Of a DNA stretch of 64,000 nt, positions 1 through 10,248 are shown piece by piece. The stretch is from Dermacentor variabilis (Eukaryota > Arthropoda > Arachnida > Ixodida > Ixodidae): positions 67,608,139-67,672,138 of the forward strand of contig NC_134577.1 of the NCBI RefSeq assembly GCF_050947875.1. Reading direction: 5' to 3'. The notes under the pieces were generated by a model. It saw only the letters and a list, made by a program, of their open reading frames with translations. It searched no databases and was not told the origin of the DNA. The position numbers and the translations under genes were made by a program. Numbering within the stretch: position 1 is the stretch's first letter; each line of letters begins with the position of its first letter.

Positions 1-542
1 TCTTCCGTTATTGTGCTTTTTCTTGCTTGCCAAGCGTCTTATTGTGGTAAGAGTGGAGTTTTTAGTGTCGTAGAAAGGTTTACTGATGCAGAAGAAACAA
101 TTTTTCTCTTTAGTGCCCCTTTAAACAACCCGCTAGCTACAAAGGGGTTAGCCACAATTCATCATCATTATTAGGCTCGGGATTACATTGATTGCGCGTC
201 TTGTCCGCATTGCATCTCGTCGTCTGCGCCTGTGCGCCTGCGCAGAGTAGCAATAGCACCCCTTGCGTTTGCCGATTTGTGATCACAATGGAGGAAAAGA
301 ACTAGGAAGTTTACCAGCAAGTACGCTACCCTACCGGTCGCATACTTTGTAGACCTTTATCTACGAGGTGAGCGGCATGGCAACAAAGAACGTCAAGGGG
401 GAAGTAAGGGAGGCTGAGATAGTCACATGGGTGGCGGCAATGGAAAAGAAACCTGCTATATGAGTAACTACTTAAGATGAAAAAAAAAACACGAAATGAT
501 AACGCACACGGAAGCTCTTCAGTTTCTTGAGATCAGGCGGGC
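1..542. other. Left edge, no gene recognised
   Basis: No open reading frame with recognisable motifs and no clear repeat structure was found. Ordinary AT/GC-mixed non-coding DNA upstream of the first foldback element. Confidence 0.4.
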
Positions 543-692
543 TATTCTGTAAGAGTCCACTTAGTGGACTGTCCATTTCGGCCGCTGCTAATTGGATGTA
601 ATGTAGCTGTGCGAGCGAGGAGCAGACAAACCGCCCTAGCCAGTCAGGAACGGCTGAAATGGACAGTCCACTAAGTGGACTCTTACAGAATA
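543..692. mobile_element. Foldback/MITE-like element with 41-bp terminal inverted repeats
   Basis: The left arm (544-584) and right arm (651-691) are reverse complements with one mismatch, and one further base pairs at each end. Each arm itself contains a perfect odd palindrome, AGTCCACTTAGTGGACT, so every arm can also fold alone. The ~66-bp centre shows no coding capacity. It sits directly at the left edge of a LINE relic. No transposase is present, so it would be non-autonomous. Confidence 0.6.
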
Positions 693-945
693 CCCCCACG
701 GGATGCCTTAGAACACGCACTTATAAAGCGAGATACAACAAGGAAGAATCATGTGCTTGCTGTGGTAAAGCTAGGGAAACGATGGAGCGTGTATTACTAG
801 AATGTGAATATACCTGCCCAGCGGTCGAGTTGGGTACCTTTGCCCTCCTTGAAGCCCTTGGGGTCAGCGAGAGCAGGGGGAAAGTAAACATGTTAAGATG
901 TAACTCGCTAAGTAAGAGGCGTGAGAGTGGCTTGTAGGGCTAGCC
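693..945 (+). pseudogene. Relic of a LINE C-terminal region (CCHC-like zinc finger)
   Basis: The + frame ending at 937 reads through a cysteine/histidine-type cluster (C-A-C-C-G-K-A-R-E-T followed by V-L-L-E-C). This resembles the zinc-finger tail that follows reverse transcriptase in I/R1/Jockey-type LINEs (C-x-x-C-G...E-T...H-x-x-x-x-C). The usual histidine is replaced by R (E-T-M-E-R-V), suggesting decay. No reverse transcriptase domain lies upstream because the foldback element abuts it. Attribution to a LINE is from motif shape only. Confidence 0.45.
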
Positions 946-954
946 GGTACATGG

Positions 955-1100
955 TTATGCTAGGAGAATGCCAGCAAACTTGGAAAAGCGGAAAAATCGA
1001 GAGGCAGACATAGACAAAGCGACAGGAAGGTCGCTTTGTCTATGTCTGCTTCTCGATTTTTTTCCCCTTTTCCAAGTTTGTTGCTGTTCCCCTAGCATTA
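955..1100. repeat. Long hairpin (two ~67-bp arms, 6-base loop)
   Basis: The sequence from about 957 to 1023 is followed, after a very short spacer (AGGAAG), by its near-perfect reverse complement to about 1098, differing mainly by small indels in A/T runs. The arms carry the block CAGACATAGACAAAGCGAC. Such a short loop favours cruciform or RNA-hairpin formation. Confidence 0.6.
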
Positions 1101-1427
1101 CCAAGTAAGAGGCGATTGGAAGATAGGAAGCGACCCCCCCCTCCCTCCCCCGGCTTATGCAAAATACCCGGCGCCTATCCGGAAAACTGCCTGGATAGCC
1201 AAAGAAAGCTATTCGCTTTAGCAATCATTCGCAGATGTACGCAAATCTGACCAACTTGCATGTCAAGGAGCACTCGCACCTTCTGGAATTCCAATGTGTC
1301 CATTGTGTCACTGACTCAACTGTACGCAAGACTTTGTAGACGTTTGTCTACGAGGTGATCACATCAAGTTTTTCGAATTAAAAAAAGGTAGCCTGAAGCA
1401 AATAACATAATTCTTGTCCTTGAATTT
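1101..1427. other. Non-coding, nothing recognised
   Basis: Contains a C-rich run near 1133-1150 but no gene or clear repeat structure. Confidence 0.35.
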
Positions 1428-1944
1428 GATTATTCAGAGGCCGACATTACTAGCACGAGAAATCGAAACACATTTTATTAACAATAATTCAATAATTAAC
1501 TGCTTAATTAAAAATAAATAATTACGTTGCTTCCATGTTGCAATTTACGAATTGCAGCCGGTGAGTTTGCAAGACGTATCTACTTGCCAATGAATCTCCA
1601 GGATGACACCAGTTCCGAGATATTTTCCAAAGTGTGGGACGAAATACATGGGCTTTCCGGTTACGTTCGTACTTCAGTGCATAAAAGATCGTTTTGTTAA
1701 AGATGTGCCTAAATGGAACGAACAACAGTGCAACAACGACGAGTTTGTGGCGCATATCTCCAAGCTGGTGTCATTCTGGAAATTCATTTTAAGTGGATAC
1801 GCCTCGCAAGCTCACCGGATATAATTCTGATTGTAACGTGTGCGGTAAAGTAATTAATTAGGAAGGTAATTAGACGTGTTGGTTAATTAGTTGAACGTGT
1901 GTTTCGATTTCTCGTGCAACTAATGTCCGCCTCTGCGAATAATC
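1428..1944. mobile_element. Long imperfect inverted-repeat (foldback) element, ~517 bp
   Basis: Blocks occur in mirror order on both sides of a centre near 1690. GATTATTCAGAGG (1428) pairs with CCTCTGCGAATAATC (1930-1944). CGAGAAATCGAAACACA pairs with TGTGTTTCGATTTCTCG. CCGGTGAGTTTGCAAGACG pairs with CGCCTCGCAAGCTCACCGG. GGATGACACCAG pairs with CTGGTGTCATTC. The arms are therefore ~220 bp and diverged. Short ORFs on both strands here are artefacts of the palindrome. Confidence 0.6.
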
Positions 1945-2049
1945 CAGATAAAGGACTAGAATTATGTTATCTCCAGCAGCCGATCTTTAAAAATTTCGTA
2001 TAACCTAAAAATGATCGCCGCGTATACGTACAGCCTGCTGCCTTCGTTA

Positions 2050-2960
2050 TACCCGAGTCTTTTCGTGCTTCGCTATACCGGGGTTTAGCACTTCTATTCT
2101 CTCCTGAATATGTTCAGACTCCTCGCTACTTCCGCCGCGCGATGTACGCTGCGTTCGCTCTGGCGGCGTCCGGCAGCGCGTTCCGACGGCTTCACTAAAC
2201 GGCCGCTTCGGGGCCGCGTTGCTGCCTGATAGGTGGGGCTGCCATTCGATGTGCTTATACACGCGGCTGCGCGGAAACTACTATGGAAGTCGTACTCGTG
2301 TAACCTTGCCTTGCACACGGTGTGGCTTCACGGCACTGCTGTTTGTGCCGTGAAGCCGGGCCGCAAGGCAGAATTCGTGCGTAACCCTCTCCCCTCCCTC
2401 ACGCCTTTTCCCCTTGAAATTTTAGAGCACAGCTCTCTTAGTAGGCCGTTCCTACGGCGAGCGACAGCGTTGTCCCTCGTAAGTGAGCGAACGAGCTCGG
2501 CGAAGGATGAAAGCGAACGCGGAGCGCAGAGGGAGATGAAAGACGGCGATCGCGGAGAGAGCTCGAGGAGGAAAGCGGAGGAGGAGGAGCGTGCAGCGGA
2601 ATCGTGAGGCGGAAAGCGGGGGAGGAGGCTATGGGGACAGCGTGAGAAGAAAAGCGTGGTACCGCGCAAGACGGGCTTTGCGGCGACGACCGCTACGAGA
2701 TGGCGCCATAGTAGCGCGCCGTCGTCTGTTCACCGATGGTGTGCGTCGAGTGCGTCCACAGACAGCAATATGGAAACAAAGCGCTGCAGAGCGGAGGTCT
2801 GTTTGCGGCGGCTGCTGTGAATCGCGCCAACGCGTCACCCACGCGCTGCCTCTCGATTAGCGAGGCAGTCACGCCACACTTCGCTCCGTTTGACGTATGC
2901 CGCACGAGTCAGATTGTCCGCGCCAGCCAATATATTGCGAAATGAAAACACGTATAAAGC
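2050..2960. other. CpG/GC-rich block, probably repetitive; no gene
   Basis: The base composition is much richer in G+C and CpG than the flanks, with GAGGAGGAG-type purine runs (about 2560-2640) and short ORFs open on both strands. No conserved domain was recognised in any frame. It could be a GC-rich dispersed repeat or an unrecognised promoter region; the sequence does not decide. Confidence 0.35.
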
Positions 2961-4089
2961 TGCGCTCAAATTTCGTATTGGGGAGTCTCGTGATCCTCGG
3001 TGGATTTTTTTATAATACCTGCTGACGGTAATGCGCCTGAAAAGGCAGTGCTATTTGCTGACAGAACAGTAGGGGCATAAAGCTAAAAAAATTGGCAGTA
3101 TGTGTTAAGGTTAAACAGTATGGCGATGATACACATATAATGTGTGGTAATAATCAAGCATGATTTATTAAAAGTACAATTAAAGGGAGCAATAGTAACA
3201 ATTAAGGAGATCGCAAACTGAGGGCTCTTCGGAGTATACGTGGTCATGCATTATCACATAAAGAGTGTAAAGGTTTCCTTGTGGGCCAGTGAACCTTTGC
3301 TTCGATGTCGATACCAAACCAGACGCACGTGTCGTCTGCGGCGACGGCAGAGTGGAAAACATATTTTTTTTATAGTTCGAACGGTTGCGGCAGATGGTGC
3401 CACTGTTGTATAAAGTATGTTGCAATGAGACGTATTCTGGTCTAATGCGATAAGGTTACACTGGCGCTGCACTATAAATAGCATTAAACAATACCCATAG
3501 CCGGCTGGCGTTTCTAACAACATTTTATTGCGAGTGATTGTGTTCAGCCGCAAAAGTCAGGCTGTCGGAGCGACACAGCGTGCTCTATTTGTAGTATGTT
3601 ACGTCCACTGTCTATGGGATGAAAGTTATCGCACTTCTGCTTGAATTTCATGCTTGATAGCGTGCAGTCGACGTAAATTATTCGAAAAATGTTCGGATTT
3701 CTGAGTAGTGACTACTCGATTCCATAATTTTTTTTAAAAATCTTCGCACACCCCACCAGTCATGGTCATGGCTGTCCGCGCGATGAGCGAATACGCGGCC
3801 CACGCGCCCTGTCTTAGATGTAACCTGCGGCGGGTGCAAAGCGTAAGGGCGAGTCGAGATGGCTGGTTGCTTCGTGCGCACTGTGTTCCCGAGTGCCTGT
3901 ACTGTGGAGGTGGCGTAATCTCAAGTTTCCGAGACGTGCTGACGCGAGAAGCAGCACGAAGCGTTCACTACCCGCCGCCGGCGCTCTTGGGATGTCCAGT
4001 GCTTTGCTATATCGCTGTCATTGCTTCGACTTTCGGGCGAAACCGCACCATTTTTTGTTAGCCACAGCTACATGTAGCCAACAGGCGAT
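2961..4089. other. Non-coding, nothing recognised
   Basis: Mixed-composition DNA with only short unremarkable ORFs. Confidence 0.35.
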
Positions 4090-4184
4090 GAAGGCAAGGA
4101 AAGCGTAAGAGAAATAACTCGTTTGAAATTGAATTGTAGAAATAAGGGAAAGGGAAATGAAAGTGGTCGAAAGTATAATTTGCC
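4090..4184 (-). mobile_element. Fragment of tRNA-derived SINE body (second SINE family)
   Basis: On the minus strand this matches, imperfectly, the 3' body of the SINE that forms the tandem cluster at 5229-5700 (a shared CACTTTCATTTCC core followed by T-rich DNA). Confidence 0.4.
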
Positions 4185-4345
4185 TCTCATCATCGCCACC
4201 ACCACCAGCAGCCTGGCTACGCCCACTGCAGGGCAAAGGCCTCTCCCATACTTCTCCAGCTACCCCGGTCACGTGCTAATTGTGGCCATGTTGTCCCTGC
4301 AAACTTCTTAATCTCATCAGCCCACCTAACTTTCTGCCGCCCCTC
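4185..4345 (-). mobile_element. 3' terminal fragment of RTE LINE
   Basis: The segment is closely similar to the 3' end of the RTE LINE at 21953-22090: an ATC-type repeat end, then ACGCCCACTGCAGGGCAAAG, then CCTCTCCCATAC and CACCTAACTTTCTGCCGCC. It is 5'-truncated at about 4345. Confidence 0.7.
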
Positions 4346-4440
4346 TGGTGGTTTTGTCTCTGGTTGTTACTTAACCCACATCTTTAGCATTACACGTGCC
4401 TGGCTCTACCGATTGAGCTACTGCGGCGGCTAGATTATAC
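4346..4440 (-). mobile_element. tRNA-like SINE head fragment
   Basis: The reverse complement contains TAGCTCAATCGGTAGAGC, a good Pol III A box in a tRNA-like D-arm context, followed by a degenerate B-box region. It looks like the head of the second SINE family whose body is found nearby. It is not a functional tRNA gene: no complete cloverleaf can be drawn by eye. Confidence 0.5.
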
Positions 4441-4767
4441 ATGTATGTGTCACTTCCGCCGCCGTGGCTCTGAGGCGCGCTGGCTAACACCACCAAGGCT
4501 AGATCTAGTGCACATGCACGAGTACTCAATATAGTAGACGGGAGGAAAGAAGAGGCCTCGAAGGACGTTGAACTTTTGCGGGCACTTGTTACACCTTTTT
4601 GGGTGTGCTTTTTTGTACAATTTCTGGCGCAATTTGCCATATTCGCGCGCTATTGATCTCCCGTATGGAGCCAACAGACAACGAAGCCAAGAAGAGCACA
4701 GGAGAAATGTTTCTCTTTCTTTTGTTTTCATTTTAATTGAGTTGTAGAAATAACGAGTGAAAGGAAA

Positions 4768-4982
4768 CTAACATGATCTGATTATAAGGCACGCGGTTGT
4801 GGGGGACTCCGGATTAATTTTCGCCACCTGTAGTTTTTTTAACGAGCACTTAAATGCAAGTACAAAAGCGTTTTTGCATTTCACCCCCCTTTAAATGCAG
4901 CCGCCGCAGCCGGGATAGCGCCCTCGACCTGGAACTCAGCAACGCCACGCCACATATCCACTAAGCTATATACGCGGCGGGT
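4768..4982 (-). mobile_element. Ruka-like tRNA-derived SINE, diverged copy
   Basis: It aligns along its length with the better copies at 18578-18817 and 32084-32322 (GGGGGACTCCGG block, ACCTG block, CACTAAGC near the 5' head). It is more diverged and therefore probably older. Orientation is minus, with the tRNA-like head at the right. Confidence 0.65.
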
Positions 4983-5060
4983 AGGAAAGGGAAACGAAAG
5001 CTGGCGAAAAGTTGCCGCCGGTGGGTACCATACCCACAACTTCTGCATAGCGCACTTCCA
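4983..5060 (-). mobile_element. Fragment of the second SINE family around its B box
   Basis: The reverse complement reads GTTGTGGGTATGGTACCCACC followed in part by GGCGGCAA. This corresponds to the B-box plus body junction of the 5229-5700 cluster. Confidence 0.45.
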
Positions 5061-5228
5061 TATATTTATGTTCCTTTCAAGGTACTCGGCTTAGCTTGTT
5101 TGAGAAAAAGAGCGAATTCACAAATTCCTGTTTGTACTGCCAAATTAAAGAAAATACACCCCTGGGGGGTGGGGGAGTTGTAAAGCTTTCTAGACAGGGT
5201 GTACTCTATGAAAATTGACAACAGAGAC

Positions 5229-5700
5229 TGACACCAAGGGCAACATAGGGGAAATTACTTGTGCTTAATAAATGAAATAAAGAAACGATAAATTAATGGA
5301 AATGAAAGTGGATGGAGAAACAACTTGCCGCAGGTAGGGAACGATCCCACAGTCTCTGTGGGATCGTTCCCCACCTGCGGCAAGTTGTTTTTTTCTTCCA
5401 CTTTCATTTCCATTAATTTATCGTTTCTTTATTTCATTTATTAAGCACAAGTAATTTTCCTTGTGGGATCGTTCCCCACCTGCGCCAACTACTTTTTTTC
5501 ATCCACTTTCATTTCCGTTAATTTATCGTTTCTTTATTTCATTTATTAAGCGCAAGTAATTTCCCCTATGCGAAGGCCGGGGGATCGTTTGCCACCTGCG
5601 GCAAGTTTTTTCGTCCGCTTTAATTTCTATTAATTTATCATTTATTTATTTAATTTATTAAGCGCAAGTAATTTCCCCTATGTTGTCCTTGGTGTCAGTT
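5229..5700. repeat. Palindromic/tandem cluster of SINE 3' halves
   Basis: Three tandem direct units begin at about 5358, 5463 and 5580 (105-120 bp each). Each starts with a GGGATCGTTCCCCACC-type B-box segment and continues through CACTTTCATTTCC and CATTTATTAAGC to AAGTAATTTCCCC. To their left, 5229-5350 is an inverted copy of the same unit, so the first direct unit and the inverted copy form a near-perfect palindrome centred near 5354. The unit is the B box plus body of the tRNA-derived SINE also seen at 4090-5060. Confidence 0.65.
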
Positions 5701-5882
5701 TTTGTTGGCTTCTTATGATATGACTAATAAAGATCGGGCCCCTCGGTTAACTCCCTTTCTTCTCGTCTATAAAAATTGAGTCACTATCGTTGCGCGATTT
5801 GAATGTAAAAGCATTATGGCTTCTCTGATTAATTGGTTACGTCCATGATAGGTGGCGTCATACATTGTCACGTGCCCTTCAC
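5701..5882. other. SINE tail region and unassigned DNA
   Basis: The sequence after the last tandem unit (GTTGGCTTCTTATGATATGA, ACTAATAAAG) plausibly continues the 3' end of the same SINE. Nothing else was recognised. Confidence 0.35.
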
Positions 5883-6055
5883 AACTCTACTTTAGTCCAC
5901 CTTATTCTACTTTGCTCTAATCTGTACCAACCTTATTCAACCTTAATCCATTTCAATTCTCCTTAATACACTTCAATTCACCTTCGTTCCCTTGAACTTA
6001 ATTCACTTTACTCCACCCTAAGTCGCCTTACTCTAACTTGTTCCAACTTTAATTC
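5883..6055. repeat. Degenerate pyrimidine-rich short-period repeat
   Basis: Blocks like CACCTTATTC, AACCTTAATC, CTCCTTAATAC, CACTTCAATTC and CACCCTAAGTC recur at ~10-12-base spacing across ~170 bp. The period is imperfect, consistent with an old decayed minisatellite. Confidence 0.4.
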
Positions 6056-6890
6056 TGTATTACTAGGGACGTTATACAAGGCGCTGATGATGACACTGAT
6101 GGCGATGATCTTTGTTACCACTCGTTGCGGATAACGCCGGCATTTCTGCCTCATGGGACATACTAATGCTTTCGCGTTAATAAAAAAAAAATATGGTGTA
6201 CACCCTGGGCTATTGTGGCACAAACCATGCGCACCCTTTCTAAACCCTCCGCCGATGTGACTTTACTCCGAAAGCGACATTACTCAGCAGTGCACGCCAT
6301 TACACTGCGCGTACTGCTCGATCGAAGGGTGTACGACGCCCGCCGAGGGCCAAGCAGAATGTTATTGAGCGCACATTGATTGCTCCTCGCTTGGGATGCG
6401 CGTATACCCAACGTCGTGCACTGCTTATGAAGCAAAGCAAAACAGGGTGTGTAGCACGCAGTTCTTGAAGCTGCGCTTTGGCGGAAGGCAAATCGAACCG
6501 AACCATGCAGTCGAAGATGTGTGCCTCGCCGAGCCCACGGGTCCGTCACCACACAGGTGGATCGGCCTGTCCTTTCGTCGGAGGCATACGTGCGCATGTC
6601 ACACCTTTGAGGTATAAGGGTGTGCGAATGTTCATAGTTTCGAATGTGAATCGAATGGTTTTTTTGGCTCCTTCGAACATTCGATTACGACCGAATGTGC
6701 GTCTATAGTAGCCAATACTACGGTTGTTGAAACATCTATCTAGCTATCGCGAAAGAAGGCTCACCACATGTGCGTGGTCCACCAGGTTCGTAAAGGCATG
6801 TACGGATAAGAATAAGTTGGTGTGCGTCAGTGAATTTCGCGTTTCTACGATACCAGAAAGGTCACTCTTATTGGTGGCATAGGCTTGTTA
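6056..6890. other. Non-coding; small inverted CGAATG-type repeats
   Basis: Around 6620-6710 several CGAATGTTC/GAACATTCG words occur in both orientations, giving a short imperfect hairpin. The rest shows nothing recognisable. Confidence 0.35.
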
Positions 6891-7380
6891 AGAGAAAGCT
6901 CTTACTCGGGGGCTCCTATATCTAAATACACGGGAACGAAGAAATAGTTTTTCTCGCCAACCATTACACACAATTTGATAAGGTTTACTGCTTTTGAAAG
7001 AGAAAGCCAAGATCTAGTGACTCTGGCAATTGGAGTTTGTTATTTGTTTGCCGATATTTAATGAAGATTGTTGAAAATTTCCAAATTTTATCAACGGACT
7101 ATTAAGTTTACAACTCTGGCACTTAGCAATGATAATCGATATCGATCCCGCAAACAGCACCTATAATATTGCATCTAAAGCGGGCAAAATCATTATATGC
7201 CCTAAATCGAAATTCTGCTTTCTGCAGTCACTGGAATATATCTTTCTCTCTCAAACGCAGCGAATTTGATTCAAATCGGTCAAGAGCGCGTGTCTCATCA
7301 AATCATTCTTGCGTTTTACGTGTACTTGAATAGGCGGCATCGGAGTTGACCCCGAGCTATAGCTTCCGGTTCAATGAAGA
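6891..7380. mobile_element. Non-autonomous TIR element, copy 1 (related to 49951-50690)
   Basis: It shares ordered blocks with the second copy: CTCCTATATCTAAATACA at the left end, TCTAGTGACT, AAGTTTACAACTCTG, AAAGCGG.CAAAAT, CTTTCTCTCTCAAA, ATCGGTC, GCGTTTTAC and TACTTGAATAGGC near the right end. The ends are imperfect inverted repeats (GGGGCTC-type versus GAGCTATAGCTTCC). No coding capacity. Confidence 0.55.
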
Positions 7381-7918
7381 AAAGACGAAGCAACGAAGCC
7401 AAGGCCTAAAGTCAGAGTATGCACCAGTAATCAGAGTGCTCACCCACCCTCCCACTAAGATGTAAGGGGGGGGGGGAGGGCACCGGCCCTCCCTTGCGTG
7501 GTGATCATCAGTGCATGCACATGCACTCACGCCCCTCTCCCACCGACGCACACATACACGTACAGGTAGCCTACGCATGCGTGGTGCCCCTCCTCGAGCT
7601 AAGGGAGACCTTAAGCGTGAAGTATACGGAGTGGGCGACGCTGCCTTGAAGTTTGTCGCAACCAGCACGCCCTCTTGTCATTGAGTTTGACATCTGCTCG
7701 GGCTAAGACAAATATTTTTTTTTTTATCGGGGAAGATAGACCACATTGAATTCTAAGTAAATCAAAAAGTTTTACCTGAGCCGCAAATGTTACAAATAAT
7801 TAAAAAGAAATTGAAATTCGTCGTTCCGAAAATAGAAATTTGAATTTTTTTGGCTTCAAAATCTGTTCTAATAGATCAGCCTGTTACGACGAAATTAAGG
7901 AGTGTATTTCTTTCTTTT
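7381..7918. other. Non-coding, nothing recognised
   Basis: Includes a G-run near 7470 and short ORFs without motifs. Confidence 0.35.
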
Positions 7919-8529
7919 TTCTTGATTACAACTACGATATCATTAACTCGCGTTTGTTCCCTCACCCAATCTGCTCTTTTCTTATCCCTTAACGTTACAC
8001 CCATCATTCTTCTTTCCATAGCTCGTTGCGTCGTCCTCAATTTAAGTTGAACCCTTTTCGTAAGCCTCCAGGTTTCTGCCCCGTACGTGAGTACTGGTAA
8101 GACACAGCTGTTATAAACTTTTCTCTAAAGGGATAATGGCAACCTGCTGTTCATGATCTGAGAATGTCTGCCAAACGCACCCCAGCCCATTCTTATTCTT
8201 CTGATTATTTCAGTCTCATGATCCGGATCCGCAGTCACTACCTGTCCTAAGTAAGTGTATTCCCTTACCACTTCCAGTGCCTCACTACCTATTGCAAACT
8301 GCTGTTCTCTTCCGAGACTGTTAAACGTTACTTTAGTTTTCTGCAGATTAATTTTTAGACCCACTCTTCGGCTTTGCATCTCCAGGTCAGTGAGCATGCA
8401 TTGCAGTTGGTCCCCTGAGTTACTAAGCAAGGCAATATCATCAGCGAATCGCAAGTTACTAAGGTATTCTTCATTAACACTTATCCCCAATTCTTCCCAA
8501 TCCAGGTCTCTGAATACCTCCTGTAAACG
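7919..8529 (-). pseudogene. RTE LINE reverse transcriptase fragment, truncated at both ends
   Basis: The minus-strand frame 8490-8125 contains the reverse-transcriptase catalytic box F-A-D-D-I-A-L-L-S, followed by conserved RTE sequence (Q-S-R-R-V-G-L-K-I-N-L-Q-K-T-K). It is nearly identical to the corresponding part of the LINE at 29300-29720. The segment stops abruptly near 8529 on the 5' side and near 7919 on the 3' side, so it is a dead fragment lacking endonuclease. A frame break follows the SLPLSL stretch. Confidence 0.85.
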
Positions 8530-8660
8530 CGCATGCGCAGTACCGTCGCCCTATAGTTCTTGCGTACGCAAGCCGCTTGCGTCCCCTAAACTGAAACTCT
8601 CTAATGTATCTTCTGGATGCCGCTCGCGCATGCGCGATCCCGAAGAGCTATAGCGCACCC
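8530..8660. repeat. Short inverted segment with GCGCATGCGC motifs
   Basis: GCGCATGCGCAG (about 8529) and CGCGCATGCGCGATC (about 8625) flank a short region with CTATAG words in opposite orientation. This looks like a small foldback, but the arms are imperfect. Confidence 0.35.
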
Positions 8661-8839
8661 GCACTTGTAATCGCACCTAGAAAATAACGATAGAAACGCT
8701 CTCTTAAAACGTCCTCTTATGTGACAGCCATTCCACCTCCCTGCATTCCGTACCGAAAGGTTAATGCACCGTGTACGGCGTTCTATAGAAATCGAGTGAG
8801 ACAAGCGCCGTGCGGGAGTGAACTTCACTTCAATGGGCG

Positions 8840-10248
8840 AACCTGCTAATTGGGACCGTGCCACCGCCGTATTTTTTCAAGCCCCTTCATCTCTCTTTCT
8901 CTCTGCTTCATCCTTCCTTTTCTTGCTTTGGTAGATGCTCCGAACTAGGTGTTGTGATCTCACGCGAACGCCTAGGTAACGAACGGATTTCCCAGCTTTC
9001 CGACGAGCCGCAGAATCGGGCGGGCCCGCGGCGTTCCCGCGAGAGAGAGAGAAAAAAAAAATCGATTACGCGTCATTAAAATTTACTGCTGAGAGTGCGC
9101 CATTCGGCGCCACAAGCGGTTCGTGTGTCCCAGGAACGGCGACAGACGATCGACTGTTTTGTCTCCGCTGCCGGCTTCGCGCAGCGCTTTGCGTACACGC
9201 AGGAAAGCGACGCAGTGCGTAAATAGTCGCGTATACGTGCATCGACGCGCGTATACTCCAATTAATGAACTGTACACGCGCGGAGTGTGTCGGGAATTGT
9301 TTACCTGCTATACGTGCACGTGTCTCAATCTAATGGACGCGGTGCGCAGGTGCGTTCGATTCGTTGCGAACGCCGTTGTGTATATACCCGTTGGCCTAAG
9401 TAAATATCCGTATAGCAGCCACGGCACAAGACAAAGCCAAAAGAAGCCGCATGCATGCACTCGCGATCGCTGAGTGTTCGCATGGGGTGATGTCCGCAGC
9501 CCGTGCTGCATAGCGCGAGGGCACGCGATCTTTTCAACACATTTGGCGTGAAGAGCGAAAAAGTGCGCTTTACATTCGCGAAACGAGTGAATTGAACCAT
9601 ACGTATGCACCGAGGGATCCTTTGCTGCTGCCGACTGCGAGCACGTGCCCGATATAATACGCGGAGATTTCTCGCGGAGCAGATTTCGCCGGAAACAGTT
9701 TCCTCGTTTCTGTTTCTCTCTCCCCCTCTCTCACTCTGACTTTTTTTTTATGCTCCTTTTCTAATCCTTTAGCTTTTTTTGTGCGTACGACTTGGACGCT
9801 GTGTTTACGATTAGTACCCATAGTAACCGCCGGCCCCTCCGAAGGGCCGGACGGCCTACGTACAATGAAACCTATATCGACCCACGAGGGTCGGGGTACC
9901 CCGCATGTACGATACCAAGATGCGGAGTTTTTGGAAGCAGTTTTAGGCAGTATCTTTATATTTTAGCATACCGCGCCAACACGTACAACGGTTGCGGTTT
10001 AGCGATATGTTGCCCGTTTGATACCGTACAGTGTTGGGGATTTGCTCGCGGTCTGCGCGCGGTCATCGGTGTTCGAAGACAGCCGGGCACGCGTCATTGC
10101 AACGGACACCATTTTCCGCCTTTCTGTTTTTTCGTCTGCACGGTGCGTCTCGTCTGCATCGCATAACGGCATCGTCTGTTAATCGGCGTTGCCGCAGCGG
10201 ACGACGTCGAGTTGACATCTGTTGAGCAGCGGTCGTCATCGGTTTAAG
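8840..10248 (+). promoter_or_regulatory. GC/CpG-rich block, candidate promoter and non-coding first exon of the calcyphosine-like gene
   Basis: The block is CpG-rich relative to the flanks and lacks recognisable transposons. It ends with AAG followed by the consensus donor GTAAGT at 10249. A matching acceptor with a long pyrimidine tract (T-rich from about 18306, AG at 18351-18352) lies 12 bases upstream of the ATG at 18365. A spliced 5' UTR joining 10248 to 18353 would thus be plausible. This is inference; no TATA box is convincing. Confidence 0.25.

Noticed and set aside
2233..2669. Overlapping 113-124-codon ORFs in the GC-rich block
   Set aside because: Open on both strands with low-complexity Glu/Arg/Ser composition; typical of GC- and purine-rich repeats.
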